A DNA stretch of 64,000 nt from Metapseudomonas boanensis. Its GTDB lineage: Bacteria; Pseudomonadota; Gammaproteobacteria; Pseudomonadales; Pseudomonadaceae. The stretch covers positions 1 to 64,000 of the forward strand of contig NZ_JAGTIS010000015.1 in NCBI RefSeq assembly GCF_018704125.1, written 5' to 3'. A program made the position numbers and the translations under genes. Positions 36,013-49,146 of the stretch are shown one piece after another; position 1 is the first letter of the stretch; the number at the start of each line of letters is the position of its first letter. The notes under the pieces are model-generated. The model saw only the letters and a program-made list of their open reading frames with translations, made no database searches and had not been told where the DNA came from.

Positions 36013-37686
36013 ATGCTGGTACACCTGTCTATTCACAACTACGCCATCGTCGAGCATCTGGACCTGGAGCTCGAAGGCGGCATGTCGGTGATCACCGGTG
36101 AAACCGGTGCCGGCAAGTCGATCATGCTCGACGCACTTGGCCTGACGCTCGGCGACCGCGCCGAGAACAGCGTGGTCCGACCCGGCGCGGACAAGGCGGA
36201 TATCCTGGCCAGCTTCGACATTGGCGATATCCCTGAGGCCCGCGCCTGGCTGGCCGAACGCGACCTGGAAAATGAAGGCCCCTGCATTCTTCGCCGAGTG
36301 ATCACGGCAGAAGGCCGCTCTCGCGCCTACATCAACGGCAGCCCCTGCCCACAAAGCGACCTCAGGGCCCTCGGCGAGCTGCTGATCGACATTCACAGCC
36401 AGCACGAACACCAGTCACTCCTGAAGACCGATACGCACCGTCGACTGCTCGACGAATACGCAGGCGCCAGCGAACTCGCCCGCCAAGTCCAGCTGGCTGC
36501 GCAGCGCTGGCGGCAGACCCGCCATGAACTTGAACGGATATCCCGATCGAGCGATGAACACCGCTCCCGCCACCAACTGCTGAGCTACCAGCTCGACGAA
36601 CTGGAAAGCCTCGCATTGGGCGAGAACGAACTCGAGCAGCTTGAAATCGAGCACAAGAACCTGGCGAATGCAGAAAGCCTGCTGGCGGCTTGCCGGCAAG
36701 TGGTCGAGCTCTGCAGTGAAAGCGACGCCGGCAACGTGCTAAGCGCACTGACCTCCAGCCTCAACCGGCTGACCGCCTTCCCGACGCAACCGACGGCCCT
36801 TGGCGAAGCCGTCACATTACTGTCCAGCGCACAGATTCAGGTGGAGGAGGCCATGGGCGAGCTCAATCGATTCCTAGACCACTTCGATGCCGACCCGGAG
36901 CGCCAACAACAGCTGGAAGAACGTCTAGACACGATCTACACCCTGGCGCGCAAACACAGGGTCCAGCCGAGCGACCTCGCTAATCTTCAGCAGAGCCTTC
37001 TGGAAGAGCTGGAAACGCTCAACGCCGACGACGAAGCCGCCGAGCGCCTCGCCGAGGAGCTGACTGCCTATACCCGTCACTATCAGGAGAAAGCCAGCGA
37101 GCTCAGCAACCTGCGCGCCCGGGCAGCGGACCACCTCGCAAGCGCGGTCGAGGCGGAGATGCAACGCCTGGGAATGCCCGGCGGACGCTTCAGCATCCAG
37201 TTACGCGCCAGCCAAACCGACGAGCCGCAGCACTTCGGCCTGGAGCAAGTGGAGTTTCTCGTCAGCGCCAACCCCGGCCACCCACTAAAGACGTTGGCCA
37301 AGGTCGCCTCAGGTGGCGAACTGTCACGTATCAGCCTGGCGATTCAGGTCATCACCGCACAAACCTCGCGAGTCCCAACCCTGGTGTTCGACGAAGTCGA
37401 CGTCGGCATCGGCGGCCCTACCGCAGAAGTGGTCGGCCAGCTACTGCGCCGCCTTGGCGAGCGTGGCCAGGTGCTGACCGTGACCCACCTACCACAGGTT
37501 GCCGCCCAAGGGCACCACCACCTTTTCGTACACAAGGATCGCCGCAGCCAGGAAACCCGGACGGCAGTGACCAAGCTGGGCGAGGCTCCGCGCATCGAGG
37601 AAATCGCGCGCATGCTCGGCGGCCTCGACCTGACCGACGAATCCCTGGCACACGCCAGGAAGATGGTCACCAGCGCGAAGGGCTGA
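36013..37686 (+). CDS. recN: DNA repair protein RecN
   Basis: RecN is an SMC-like ATPase that holds DNA ends together in double-strand break repair. The 557 residues show Walker [16 protein letters not shown] (residues about 29-43), central coiled coils (about 150-360), the ABC signature [17 protein letters not shown] and Walker [18 protein letters not shown] 36013 is chosen because it gives the conserved [16 protein letters not shown] start behind a gggag ribosome site. A LexA box lies directly upstream. Confidence 0.97.
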   Translation: MLVHLSIHNYAIVEHLDLELEGGMSVITGETGAGKSIMLDALGLTLGDRAENSVVRPGADKADILASFDIGDIPEARAWLAERDLENEGPCILRRVITAEGRSRAYINGSPCPQSDLRALGELLIDIHSQHEHQSLLKTDTHRRLLDEYAGASELARQVQLAAQRWRQTRHELERISRSSDEHRSRHQLLSYQLDELESLALGENELEQLEIEHKNLANAESLLAACRQVVELCSESDAGNVLSALTSSLNRLTAFPTQPTALGEAVTLLSSAQIQVEEAMGELNRFLDHFDADPERQQQLEERLDTIYTLARKHRVQPSDLANLQQSLLEELETLNADDEAAERLAEELTAYTRHYQEKASELSNLRARAADHLASAVEAEMQRLGMPGGRFSIQLRASQTDEPQHFGLEQVEFLVSANPGHPLKTLAKVASGGELSRISLAIQVITAQTSRVPTLVFDEVDVGIGGPTAEVVGQLLRRLGERGQVLTVTHLPQVAAQGHHHLFVHKDRRSQETRTAVTKLGEAPRIEEIARMLGGLDLTDESLAHARKMVTSAKG

Positions 37687-37703
37687 AACGGCCCCAGGGA
37701 AAC

Positions 37704-37731
37704 AAAAAAGGCGACCCCAGGGCCGCCTTTC
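37704..37731. terminator. Bidirectional terminator between recN and fur
   Basis: aaaggcg and cgccttt pair, with further ccc/ggg pairs inside, and T/A runs lie on both sides. It lies between the convergent recN and fur genes. Confidence 0.75.
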
Positions 37732-37748
37732 TCATCACGCAGCAAGAA

Positions 37749-38153
37749 TTATTTCTTCTTGCGCACGTACAACACCAGATTGTGGTCGACCAACTCGAAG
37801 CCGCGCTCCTTGACGATCTCCTTCTGGCGTTTTTCGATCTCAGGATCGAAAAACTCGATAACCTCGCCGGTGTCCACGCAGACCATATGATCGTGATGGC
37901 CGCTATCGGCCAACTCGAACACGGCATGACCACCATCGAAGTTGTGGCGAACCACCAGACCGGCCGCTTCGAACTGGGTCAAGACCCGGTAAACGGTGGC
38001 CAATCCCACATCTTCGCCAGCCTCCATAAGCGCCTTGTAGACATCCTCGGCGCTCATGTGGCGCTGCTCGGCAGAGTCGAGCATCTGCAGGATTTTGACC
38101 CGAGGCAAGGTTACCTTCAGGCCGACTTTTCGCAGTTCGTTGTTTTCAACCAT
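37749..38153 (-). CDS. fur: Ferric uptake regulator Fur
   Basis: Fur represses iron-uptake genes when bound to Fe(II). The 134 residues have a winged helix with the recognition region [22 protein letters not shown], then the metal-site motif [22 protein letters not shown], and a C-terminal [13 protein letters not shown]. The length matches P. aeruginosa Fur, and the divergence from the bamE/omlA gene is the known Pseudomonas arrangement. Confidence 0.97.
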   Translation of the reverse strand: MVENNELRKVGLKVTLPRVKILQMLDSAEQRHMSAEDVYKALMEAGEDVGLATVYRVLTQFEAAGLVVRHNFDGGHAVFELADSGHHDHMVCVDTGEVIEFFDPEIEKRQKEIVKERGFELVDHNLVLYVRKKK

Positions 38154-38202
38154 GGTCAGCTTTCTCGAGGAATGCGGCTTTCGCAGCTTCCCTTAATGCA
38201 GG

Positions 38203-38208
38203 TATGAT
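38203..38208 (+). promoter_or_regulatory. Likely -10 box of bamE
   Basis: tatgat lies 43 bp before the bamE start in the fur-bamE divergent gap. A -35 box is not clear. The call rests on similarity to TATAAT and position only. Confidence 0.4.
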
Positions 38209-38251
38209 CGGGCTTTTAATGCCCAGCCAAGATAGTGGAAGTCTCCCACCG

Positions 38252-38779
38252 ATGCAAAACACCAAGCTCCTGCTGACCAGCCTCTCCTTCGCAGGCTTGC
38301 TCGCACTCGCCGGTTGCTCGTTCCCTGGGGTCTACAAGATCGATATCCAGCAGGGCAACGTCGTAACGCAGGACATGATAGACCAGTTGAAGCCTGGAAT
38401 GACCCGACGTCAAGTGCGGTTTATCATGGGCAACCCGCTGATTACCGATACGTTTCACGCCAACCGCTGGGATTATCTGTACAGCATGCAGCCAGGCGGA
38501 AGCCAGCGCATGCAAGAGCGCGTCAGCCTGATGTTCGACAACAACGATCAACTGATCGGCCTGGCCGGTGACTTCATGCCTGGCGTGAGCCGCGACGAAG
38601 CCATTCTGGGGACCGAAAGCGGCACCACCGAGGTCAAGCCCTCGCAAGCTGCCGAGCAACCCAAGGCTGACGAGCCGCCGAAACCCGGTTCACTGCAAGA
38701 ACAAATCCAGAAGGAAGTGGACAGCGTCGAAACGATCCCTGTGCCCATGCCGGAGCCGCTGGAAACCGCGCCCCAGTAA
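38252..38779 (+). CDS. bamE: Outer membrane assembly lipoprotein BamE (OmlA)
   Basis: BamE is a lipoprotein of the BAM complex that folds outer membrane beta-barrels. The 175 residues start with a lipoprotein signal whose lipobox is LALAGC, followed by [41 protein letters not shown], the family core. The C-terminal part after residue about 115 is Pro/Glu-rich and longer than E. coli BamE (113 residues), as in Pseudomonas OmlA. ATG 38252 puts the signal peptide at the N-terminus. Confidence 0.94.
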   Translation: MQNTKLLLTSLSFAGLLALAGCSFPGVYKIDIQQGNVVTQDMIDQLKPGMTRRQVRFIMGNPLITDTFHANRWDYLYSMQPGGSQRMQERVSLMFDNNDQLIGLAGDFMPGVSRDEAILGTESGTTEVKPSQAAEQPKADEPPKPGSLQEQIQKEVDSVETIPVPMPEPLETAPQ

Positions 38780-38791
38780 TACGCGACAAAC

Positions 38792-38821
38792 AAAAAAGCC
38801 CGGGCTGGACCCGGGCTTTTT
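38792..38821. terminator. Bidirectional terminator between bamE and rnfH
   Basis: aaaaaagcccggg and cccgggctttttt form a long stem with a 5-base loop, with A and T runs at the ends. It serves the convergent bamE and rnfH genes. Confidence 0.92.
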
Positions 38822-38834
38822 CTTGCCTGCGGCA

Positions 38835-39155
38835 TCAGTCGCCCAGCGACCCCTGCCGCGCCTGGACCGCCCTGGCCGCACGTTGTTTACGCACTTCCTT
38901 GGGGTCAGCAACCAGCGGCCGATATATCTCCACCCGATCCCCCTCCTCCAGCACTCGCTCCTCGGGCCTGGGCAGGGATTTGCCAAATATGCCCAGCGAG
39001 CAAGTCGCCAAGTCCAATTCCGGAAAATACGCCCCCATTCGCGAGTGCAGCACCGCAGCCCTGGCGGTGGTTCCTGGCGCCACCTGCACACACAGCAACT
39101 GCTGCCGATCAGGCAGCGCGTAGACCACTTCGACCTTGATCAAAGACTCAGCCAT
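38835..39155 (-). CDS. rnfH: RnfH family ubiquitin-like protein
   Basis: The 106 residues match the RnfH (UPF0125) family: IKVEVVYALPDRQQLLCVQVAPGTTARAAV, LGIFGKSLPRPEERVLEEGDRVEIYRPL and DPKEVRKQRAARA. The fold is ubiquitin-like; the role is not settled. It overlaps ratA by 8 bases, and the ratA-rnfH pair is conserved across gamma-proteobacteria next to smpB. ATG 39155 gives the conserved start. Confidence 0.93.
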   Translation of the reverse strand: MAESLIKVEVVYALPDRQQLLCVQVAPGTTARAAVLHSRMGAYFPELDLATCSLGIFGKSLPRPEERVLEEGDRVEIYRPLVADPKEVRKQRAARAVQARQGSLGD

Positions 39156-39582
39156 ACAACTGCTTCGCACGCTGGCAGAAGGCATCGACGAGGGTATTGG
39201 CGGCCTGGTTGAACAGCGGACCTAATGTGGCTTTCACGATAGGACCGGCGTAGTCGAAGGTCAGGTCAAGGCTGATTTTGCATGCCTTGTCGCCCAACGC
39301 CTTGAAATGCCAGATACCGTGCAACTGGGAGAAAGGCCCCTCTGCCAGATTCATCTCGATGCTCTGGCCGGCAACCAGCGCATTACGAGTCACGAAGCGC
39401 TGAGTAAGGCTACCCTTGGCCACCTCTAGGCTAGCCAGCATATGCACCTCACTCTCCTCCATCACCACGGCAGCCGAGCACCAAGGCAGGAAATCCGGAT
39501 AGCTCTCAACATCGTTGACCAAGTCGTAGAGCGCCTGCGCAGGGAACGGCAATAGGGCGGAGCGCTGGATATGCGTGGTCAT
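39148..39582 (-). CDS. ratA: RatA family (START/coenzyme Q-binding) protein
   Basis: A 144-residue START-like domain protein: [31 protein letters not shown] at the start and [27 protein letters not shown] at the end. E. coli RatA was reported to block 70S ribosome association; relatives (Coq10) bind coenzyme Q. Which applies here is unknown. The ATG at 39582 is preferred over an upstream in-frame start. It is divergent from smpB and translationally coupled to rnfH. Confidence 0.93.
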   Translation of the reverse strand: MTTHIQRSALLPFPAQALYDLVNDVESYPDFLPWCSAAVVMEESEVHMLASLEVAKGSLTQRFVTRNALVAGQSIEMNLAEGPFSQLHGIWHFKALGDKACKISLDLTFDYAGPIVKATLGPLFNQAANTLVDAFCQRAKQLYG

Positions 39583-39721
39583 CTTGGCCTCGAAACAGAT
39601 ACCGAGCCTCGCCACACGGATACGTGCCGGGACGGGCTGGTCAAAAAAAGATCCGCATTGTCAGGGATTCGCCGACGTCGCTCAAGCCTACGCCACCGTA
39701 GCCGCGCCGTCTTCGACTCCC

Positions 39722-39727
39722 TATAAT
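39722..39727 (+). promoter_or_regulatory. Consensus -10 box directly upstream of smpB
   Basis: A perfect tataat ends 9 bases before the smpB ATG. If used, transcription would begin within a few bases of the start codon. A -35 box is not evident. Confidence 0.5.
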
Positions 39728-39736
39728 GCGCCGCCT

Positions 39737-40216
39737 ATGGCTAAGCAAAAGAAACACCCCCAAGGCACCATCGCCCTTAACAAGAAGGCGCTGCACGACT
39801 ATTCCATCGAACAGAAGTTCGAGGCCGGACTGGCTCTCGCCGGCTGGGAAGTGAAGAGTCTGCGCGCTGGCAAGGCGCAACTGGTGGACAGCTACGTGCT
39901 GCTCAAGGACGGCGAGGCATGGCTGCTCGGTAGCCACATTACCCCGCTGAAAACCGCCAGCACCCACGTGATCGCAGACCCGACTCGCACGCGCAAGCTG
40001 CTCTTGCACAAGCGCGAACTGGGCAAACTGTTCGGTGCAGTCCAGCAGAAAGGCTACGCCTGCGTGGCACTGTCGCTGTACTGGAAGAAGCACCTGATCA
40101 AGTGCGAGATCGCGCTGGCGAAAGGCAAGAAGGAATTCGACAAGCGCGCCACGGAGCGGGAACGCGATTCCGACCGCGAGATCCAGCGCGCCATTCGCAG
40201 CAAAGGCAAGGAATAA
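39737..40216 (+). CDS. smpB: SsrA-binding protein SmpB
   Basis: SmpB carries tmRNA to stalled ribosomes for trans-translation. The 159 residues begin [22 protein letters not shown] and contain the tmRNA-binding core [24 protein letters not shown] and [13 protein letters not shown]; the basic tail ([20 protein letters not shown]) enters the decoding centre. No ribosome-binding site is visible; a TATAAT lies 9 bases upstream, so the mRNA may be nearly leaderless. Its partner ssrA is about 12 kb downstream in this window. Confidence 0.97.
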   Translation: MAKQKKHPQGTIALNKKALHDYSIEQKFEAGLALAGWEVKSLRAGKAQLVDSYVLLKDGEAWLLGSHITPLKTASTHVIADPTRTRKLLLHKRELGKLFGAVQQKGYACVALSLYWKKHLIKCEIALAKGKKEFDKRATERERDSDREIQRAIRSKGKE

Positions 40217-40234
40217 CGGGCGAGTCTTCGCCCG
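40217..40234. other. Short hairpin between smpB and lldR
   Basis: cgggcga and tcgcccg form a 7-bp stem with a 4-base loop right after the smpB stop. It lacks a U tract; it may still help separate the two convergent genes. Confidence 0.45.
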
Positions 40235-40239
40235 CCGTC

Positions 40240-41007
40240 TCAGTGCCTCTGACGGCGCTGCGCCCGGGCCATTCTCTGAGCCTCCAACTGCGACTCCTCG
40301 AGCACTTCCTGCACATACTGGATGTGCTGATGTGAGATTTCCCGCGCCTCGATCGCCCGCCTCTCGATGATGGCCTCGTACAGCGCGCGATGCTGGCTCA
40401 TCAGCATCTCGCGGGTTTCACCGCGCTGCATGTACATGCCGCCAATATTGGTTACCACGTTGTGCTTGAGCAGATCGAACAAGCCTCTGATGGTATGCAG
40501 TAGCACCGCGTTGTGGCTCGCCTCGGCTATTGCAAGGTGGAAACGAGCATCCGCCGCCCCCTCCTCCTCGCGAGTTGCGTTGCTGCCTGGCGCATAGCAC
40601 CCCTGCAGCGCCTCGAAGGCTTCGGTCAGGCGCTCATGGTCCACCGGCGTCGCGCGCTGCGCCGCATAGAAGGCGCACGAGCCTTCCAGGGTATGGCGGA
40701 ATTCCAGCAGATCGCGCTGGGCCTCCGGGTTGTTCTCCAGCAGCAGCAGCAACGGATCACTGAAGGTCGAGCCCAACTCGGCCGCCACGTAGTTGCCACC
40801 GCCCTGCCGACTGACCAACAACCCTCTGGCTACCAACTTCTGGATCGCCTCGCGAAGCGATGGCCGGGACACGCCAAACTGCTCGGCAAGCGCCCGTTCA
40901 GCCGGAAGACGCTCTCCCGCCCTCAAGGTGCCTTCGAGAATCATCGACTCCAGCTGGCTGACGATATCGTCCGACAGACGGCGCTGCCGTACCTGACCAA
41001 AACCCAT
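40240..41007 (-). CDS. lldR: GntR/FCD family lactate-responsive regulator LldR
   Basis: LldR represses the lactate operon and is released by lactate. The 255 residues have a GntR winged helix (LSDDIVSQLESMILEGTLRAGERLPAERALAEQFGVSRPSLREAIQKL, about 10-60) and a C-terminal all-helical FCD effector domain with ARFHLAIAEASHN. ATG 41007 gives the conserved start; in-frame upstream codons form a Cys-rich unlikely extension. It is divergent from lldP, and a perfect operator lies in the 321-bp gap. Confidence 0.9.
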   Translation of the reverse strand: MGFGQVRQRRLSDDIVSQLESMILEGTLRAGERLPAERALAEQFGVSRPSLREAIQKLVARGLLVSRQGGGNYVAAELGSTFSDPLLLLLENNPEAQRDLLEFRHTLEGSCAFYAAQRATPVDHERLTEAFEALQGCYAPGSNATREEEGAADARFHLAIAEASHNAVLLHTIRGLFDLLKHNVVTNIGGMYMQRGETREMLMSQHRALYEAIIERRAIEAREISHQHIQYVQEVLEESQLEAQRMARAQRRQRH

Positions 41008-41198
41008 AGCTCCATCCACCCTTCCACGCCCCTCAGGCGGCCTTATAACTCGGCGCTTTTGGCGCTTGCCGCAGCAGCCTAACCAGAGCATCACACACAG
41101 ACAAGAACAACATCCAAAACAACCGATCGACCAAAGTTGTAGGGCGACAAATTGACACAACCACAACAAGGCTTTTACTCTGAGCCGTCGCTTTTGTA

Positions 41199-41215
41199 AA
41201 TTGGTATTACCAATT
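41199..41215. promoter_or_regulatory. LldR operator
   Basis: aattggtattaccaatt is a perfect 8+1+8 palindrome with the TGGT...ACCA form bound by FCD-type GntR regulators including LldR. It lies in the otherwise gene-free 321 bp between lldR and lldP. A ttgaca at 41152-41157 may be a -35 box but its -10 partner is poor. Confidence 0.88.
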
Positions 41216-41328
41216 ATTCGACAAATAGCGCCGACTCGGTCTTAGCCTGCCGTTTCGCCACAAGCGAGGCGGTCACCGCCCGATCCGGCTAACAGGCACT
41301 CCAAAAACAATTAGGGAGCCACCCCAAG

Positions 41329-43014
41329 ATGCAAACCTGGCAGCAGCTCTATACCCCCCTCGGCAGCCTCGGGCTGTCGGCGCTCGTAGCCCTGATCCCC
41401 ATCGTGTTCTTCTTCCTCGCCCTTGCGGTTTTCCGCATGAAGGGCCACATCGCCGGCACCATTACTCTGGCGCTGTCACTGGCAGTCGCCATCATTGCTT
41501 TCGACATGCCCGCTGACATGGCCTTTGCCGCCGCCGGCTATGGCTTTGCCTATGGTCTGTGGCCGATCGCGTGGATCATCGTGGCCGCTGTATTCCTCTA
41601 CAAACTCACGGTAAAGAGCGGCCAGTTCGAAGTGATCCGCAGCTCGGTGCTGTCGATCACCGACGACCAGCGCCTGCAGGTGCTGCTGATCGGCTTCTCC
41701 TTCGGCGCATTCCTTGAGGGGGCTGCTGGCTTCGGCGCTCCGGTAGCGATCACCGCTGCCCTACTCGTCGGCCTGGGCTTCAATCCGCTCTACGCGGCTG
41801 GCCTCTGCCTGATCGCCAACACTGCACCTGTAGCCTTCGGCGCCCTGGGCATCCCGATCATCGTCGCAGGCCAAGTCACCGGCATCGATGCGTTCAAGAT
41901 CGGCGCCATGACAGGCCGTCAACTGCCGCTGCTGTCGATTATCGTGCCCTTCTGGCTGGTCGCCATGATGGACGGCTGGCGCGGCATCAAGGAAACCTGG
42001 CCAGCAGCCCTGGTGGCCGGCGCCAGTTTCGCCGTCACCCAGTACTTCACATCCAACTTCATCGGTCCGGAACTGCCGGACATCACCTCGGCGCTGGTCA
42101 GCCTGGTTTCCCTGACCCTGTTCCTCAAGGTATGGCAACCCAAGCGTGCAGAAGACGCTGAAGTGGTCGGCATTTCGGGTGGCGCAGCCGTGCTGGGCGG
42201 CTTCGGCGGTCCGCGCACCACCACACCTTCACCCTACAGCTTTGGCGAAATCGTCAAGGCCTGGTCGCCTTTCCTGGTTCTCACCGTGCTGGTGACCATC
42301 TGGACCCTGAAACCCTTCAAGGCCATGTTCGCCCCGGGCGGCGCACTGGAGCAGTTCGTCTTCCTGTTCGCCATCCCGCACCTGGACCAGTTGGTGATGA
42401 AAGGCGCTCCGATCGTTGCGACCGCCACAGCCATCCCGGCCGTGTACAAGTTCGACCCGGTATCGGCTACCGGTACCGCGATCTTCTTTTCGGCCCTGAT
42501 CTCCATGGCCGTCCTTTCCATCCATGTAAAAATTGGTCTTACCACTCTTAAGGAAACATTCGTCGAGCTGAAGTGGCCGATCCTCTCTATCGGCATGGTG
42601 CTGGCATTTGCCTTTGTCACCAATTTCTCCGGCATGTCCACCACCCTGGCCCTGGTTCTGGCCGGTACCGGCGCGCTGTTCCCGTTCTTCTCGCCGTTCC
42701 TCGGCTGGCTGGGCGTGTTCCTGACCGGTTCGGACACCTCCTCCAATGCTCTGTTCGGCTCGCTGCAAGCAACCACTGCCCACCAGATCGGTGTCAACGA
42801 CACCTTGCTGGTCGCGGCCAACACCAGCGGCGGCGTGACCGGCAAGATGATCTCCCCGCAATCCATTGCCGTTGCCTGCGCCGCAACCGGAATGGTCGGC
42901 AAGGAGTCGGACCTGTTCCGCTTCACCCTGAAGCACAGTCTGATCTTTGCCACCATGGTCGGCCTGATCACCTTGGCCCAGGCCTACGTGTTCACCGGCA
43001 TGCTGGTTCATTGA
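41329..43014 (+). CDS. lldP: L-lactate permease
   Basis: LldP imports lactate with protons across the inner membrane. The 561 residues form about 12-14 membrane helices, with the family motifs [36 protein letters not shown] and [23 protein letters not shown], and [19 protein letters not shown] near the end. A ggagccacc ribosome site precedes the ATG. It is the first gene of the lactate cluster and faces the LldR operator. Confidence 0.95.
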   Translation: MQTWQQLYTPLGSLGLSALVALIPIVFFFLALAVFRMKGHIAGTITLALSLAVAIIAFDMPADMAFAAAGYGFAYGLWPIAWIIVAAVFLYKLTVKSGQFEVIRSSVLSITDDQRLQVLLIGFSFGAFLEGAAGFGAPVAITAALLVGLGFNPLYAAGLCLIANTAPVAFGALGIPIIVAGQVTGIDAFKIGAMTGRQLPLLSIIVPFWLVAMMDGWRGIKETWPAALVAGASFAVTQYFTSNFIGPELPDITSALVSLVSLTLFLKVWQPKRAEDAEVVGISGGAAVLGGFGGPRTTTPSPYSFGEIVKAWSPFLVLTVLVTIWTLKPFKAMFAPGGALEQFVFLFAIPHLDQLVMKGAPIVATATAIPAVYKFDPVSATGTAIFFSALISMAVLSIHVKIGLTTLKETFVELKWPILSIGMVLAFAFVTNFSGMSTTLALVLAGTGALFPFFSPFLGWLGVFLTGSDTSSNALFGSLQATTAHQIGVNDTLLVAANTSGGVTGKMISPQSIAVACAATGMVGKESDLFRFTLKHSLIFATMVGLITLAQAYVFTGMLVH

Positions 43015-43213
43015 TAGCTGCCGTGGGAGTCTCCCTGCCGCTCTCGACAAGCCGGGCGGCAGTCGACTCTCTCGACAGGACTGTTGATAAGACTTGAGAT
43101 AAAACGGTGCCGGCCAGCCCGGCGCCAGCAACCCAGAACCCGCCCTGCAAGGTTGCCGAAAGCTTTGGCGCCTATGCTGGACGGATAACCGGGACCACCC
43201 GGAGAAACGCCAG

Positions 43214-44038
43214 ATGAGCGAGCTTTTCCATGACGCCGCGCCTAACGCCACCCGCGTTGCGCCGCCCCTGCCAGCCCCACGCACCTACCCCGTGCAAAAG
43301 CCGGCACAGGTCTACCTCTTCGGTACCTGCGTAGTCGATCTGTTCTTCCCCGAGGCCGGCCTGGATGCCATCCGCCTGCTGCAACGCGAAGGCATCAAGG
43401 TGCACTTCCCACAAGGGCAGAGCTGCTGCGGCCAGCCGGCCTATACATCCGGCTACACCGAGGAAGCACGCAAGGTCGCGAGGGCCCAGCTGGCGCTGTT
43501 CCAGGAGGACTGGCCCGTCGTGGTGCCTTCCGGCTCCTGCGCCGGCATGCTGCGTGAGCACTATGCAGAGCTGTTCAAGGACGAGCCGGAACTGTTGAAG
43601 CAGGCCCGCGCTTTAGCGGCACGGACCTTCGAGCTGGCCGAGTTCCTCCTGCATGTATGCAAAGTGCAGCTCAAGGACCAAGGCAGCCCGGTGAAGGTGG
43701 CGCTGCACACGTCATGCAGCGCACGCCGCGAAATGAACACCCACCTGCACGGCCGTGCCTTGTTGGCGCAGCTGGGCCAGGTGGAACGGATCGATCATGA
43801 CCATGAGAGTGAGTGCTGCGGTTTTGGCGGCACCTTCTCGGTACGCATGCCGGATATTTCCGGTGCCATGGTCGCGGACAAGACCCGTGCCCTGAAGGAG
43901 TCCGGCGCCCACCAGGTGATCAGCGCTGACTGCGGCTGCTTGATGAACATCAACGGCGCATTTGAGAAACAAAAGGAAGCGCTGCGCGGGCAACATCTGG
44001 CGACCTTCCTCTGGCAACGCACCGGAGGAAGGCGATGA
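43214..44038 (+). CDS. lutA: L-lactate dehydrogenase complex Fe-S subunit LldE/LutA
   Basis: First subunit of the NAD-independent L-lactate dehydrogenase complex (LutABC, also LldEFG) that oxidises lactate to pyruvate. The 274 residues carry two cysteine-rich CCG motifs: SCCGQPAY near residue 72 and SECCGFGGTF near residue 199, which bind iron-sulfur clusters or are the redox site. An atypical 25-residue N-terminal extension precedes the usual start (VYLFGTCVVDLFFPEAG). It overlaps lutB by an ATGA junction. Confidence 0.93.
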   Translation: MSELFHDAAPNATRVAPPLPAPRTYPVQKPAQVYLFGTCVVDLFFPEAGLDAIRLLQREGIKVHFPQGQSCCGQPAYTSGYTEEARKVARAQLALFQEDWPVVVPSGSCAGMLREHYAELFKDEPELLKQARALAARTFELAEFLLHVCKVQLKDQGSPVKVALHTSCSARREMNTHLHGRALLAQLGQVERIDHDHESECCGFGGTFSVRMPDISGAMVADKTRALKESGAHQVISADCGCLMNINGAFEKQKEALRGQHLATFLWQRTGGRR

Positions 44039-45480
44039 ACATGGAAGCCCGTATCCCGGCGGTGCAACTGCACGATGATTTCAAATCCAGGGCCCACGAA
44101 GCCCTGGGGGATGGCCAGTTGCGGCGCAACTTCCGCAGTGCCATGGACTCGCTGATGGCCAAGCGCGCCAGCGCCTTCAGCGATGCCGACGAACGCGAGC
44201 GACTGCGTGCCCTGGGCAACCGCATCCGCGCCCGCGCGCTATCCAGGCTGCCCGAGCTGCTCGAGCAGCTTGAGCAGAACCTGACCCGCAACGGTGTGAA
44301 AGTGCACTGGGCGGAGACGGTGGACGAGGCCAATGCCATCGTCCTCTCGATCATCCAGGCTCACGAGGCCCGGCAAGTGATCAAAGGCAAATCGATGGTC
44401 AGCGAGGAAATGGAAATGAACCATGTCCTCGAAGGCCATGGCATCGAATGCCTGGAATCGGACATGGGCGAGTACATCGTCCAGCTCGACCACGAGAAGC
44501 CCTCTCATATCATCATGCCGGCAATCCACAAGAATGCCGGCCAGGTCGCGTCCCTGTTCCACGACAAGCTCGGCGTAGAGTACACCAGGGACGTCGACCA
44601 GCTTATCCAGATCGGGCGGCGTACCCTACGGCAGAAGTTCTTCGAGGCCGATATCGGCGTCTCCGGGGTCAACTTCGCCGTGGCAGAAACCGGCACCCTG
44701 CTGCTGGTGGAAAATGAAGGCAACGGCCGAATGTCCACCACTGTGCCGCCGGTGCACATTGCCGTGACCGGCATCGAGAAAGTGGTGCAGAACCTGCGCG
44801 ACGTGGTGCCCTTGCTGTCCCTGCTGACCCGCTCCGCGCTGGGCCAGCCGATCACTACCTACGTCAACATGATCTCCGGCCCACGCAAGGCTGATGAACT
44901 GGACGGCCCAGATGAAGTCCACCTGGTGCTGCTGGACAACGGCCGCAGCCAAGCCTTCGCCGACAGCGAGCTGCGCCAGACGCTGAACTGTATCCGTTGC
45001 GGCGCCTGCATGAACCACTGCCCGGTGTACACCCGCGTTGGCGGCCACACCTATGGCGAGGTCTACCCCGGCCCGATCGGCAAGATCATCACCCCGCATC
45101 TTGTGGGCCTGGACAAGGTCCCGGACCATCCAAGCGCCTCCTCCCTGTGCGGCGCCTGTGGCGAAGTGTGCCCGGTGAAGATTCCGATTCCCTCGCTTCT
45201 ACGCCGCCTGCGCGAAGAGAACATCAAGGCACCGGACGATCCGCACAAGGTCATGCGCGGCCAAGGCAGCAAGTACTCGCCCCGCGAACGGCTGTTGTGG
45301 AAAGGCTGGCGCATGCTCAACACCTCGCCTGCGCTGTACCGCGCCTTCAGCTTCCTGGCCACCCGCCTGCGCGGCCTCACGCCGAATAACATCGGCCCCT
45401 GGACGCAGAACCACAGCGCGCCGAAACCGGCCTCGCGCTCCCTGCACGAACTGGCCCGCGAACACCTGGGGAACGACTGA
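44035..45480 (+). CDS. lutB: L-lactate dehydrogenase complex Fe-S subunit LldF/LutB
   Basis: Second subunit of the LutABC complex, with LUD domain and ferredoxin-like clusters. The 481 residues contain GKSMVSEEMEMNHVLE in the LUD domain, then LNCIRCGACMNHCPVY (about residue 320) and CGACGEVCPVKIPIPSL (about 372), two 4Fe-4S sites, and a C-terminal tail. The start ATG overlaps the lutA stop; a second ATG two codons later is possible. It is followed by lutC after 1 bp. Confidence 0.94.
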   Translation: MNMEARIPAVQLHDDFKSRAHEALGDGQLRRNFRSAMDSLMAKRASAFSDADERERLRALGNRIRARALSRLPELLEQLEQNLTRNGVKVHWAETVDEANAIVLSIIQAHEARQVIKGKSMVSEEMEMNHVLEGHGIECLESDMGEYIVQLDHEKPSHIIMPAIHKNAGQVASLFHDKLGVEYTRDVDQLIQIGRRTLRQKFFEADIGVSGVNFAVAETGTLLLVENEGNGRMSTTVPPVHIAVTGIEKVVQNLRDVVPLLSLLTRSALGQPITTYVNMISGPRKADELDGPDEVHLVLLDNGRSQAFADSELRQTLNCIRCGACMNHCPVYTRVGGHTYGEVYPGPIGKIITPHLVGLDKVPDHPSASSLCGACGEVCPVKIPIPSLLRRLREENIKAPDDPHKVMRGQGSKYSPRERLLWKGWRMLNTSPALYRAFSFLATRLRGLTPNNIGPWTQNHSAPKPASRSLHELAREHLGND

Positions 45481-45481
45481 C

Positions 45482-46149
45482 ATGAGCGCCAAGCAGAACA
45501 TCCTCGCCAAGCTGAAGAGAAGCCTGGAAGGCACCACGCCGATTGCCGACGAGTTCGACGAAGCCCTGGTGACCCAGCCCTGGAGTTACCCGGTCGAGCA
45601 GCGCATCCCGCGTCTGCGCCAACTGATGGAAGCGGTGCACACCGAAACTCACCTCACCTGTCGTGACGAGTGGCCGGCCCTGCTCGCGCGCCTGGTCACC
45701 GAACGCGGCCTGCCCAACCTGCTGATCGCCCCTGGCACCGAGCATGGTCGGAAAGTCCAGGAATACTGGCAGCAACACGCCATTCAGACTCCGCTCAAGG
45801 CCTACGATCGACCTATCGAAGAGTGGAAGGCCGAGCTCTTCAACGACACCGCCGCCAGCCTGACCGGCACCCTCGGCGGCATCGCCGCCACCGGCAGTCT
45901 GATCATATGGCCAACGCCTGATGAGCCACGGCTGATGAGCCTGGTGCCACCCGTGCATTTCGCCCTCCTGAGCGCCAGCGAGGTGCAGGACAACTTCTAC
46001 GAGGTGCAGCAGAAGCACCGCTGGGCGGCCGGCATGCCGACCAACGCCCTGCTCGTTTCCGGTCCCTCCAAGACCGCTGACATCGAGCAGGTGCTCGCCT
46101 ACGGCGCCCATGGGCCGAAGGATCTGGTGGTGTTGATCCTGGAGGATGC

Positions 46150-46153
<4 letters not shown>
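45482..46153 (+). CDS. lutC: L-lactate dehydrogenase complex subunit LldG/LutC
   Basis: Third subunit of LutABC, a LUD-domain protein without cysteine clusters. The 223 residues show AELFNDTAASLTGTLGGIAATGSLII and the C-terminal LVSGPSKTADIEQVLAYGAHGPKDL, typical of LutC. It is tightly spaced after lutB and overlaps the next gene by 4 bases, so all four are translated together. Confidence 0.93.
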
Positions 46154-48963
<2,810 letters not shown>

Positions 48964-49146
48964 GCAGGCGCGGGCGGAGCTTTTCGTCACACCGTCGGAT
49001 GGGGTCGGCCAAGTTGGTAAAATGCGCGATACCCATCGCTGTGGGACGGTGGGTACCACTTCGCTCAATCCACCCCACGGCAAATCCAACGCCCCTCCAG
49101 ACCTTTCCTATACTGCAGGGCACCCCATCCTGACTGGAGGTTCGCT

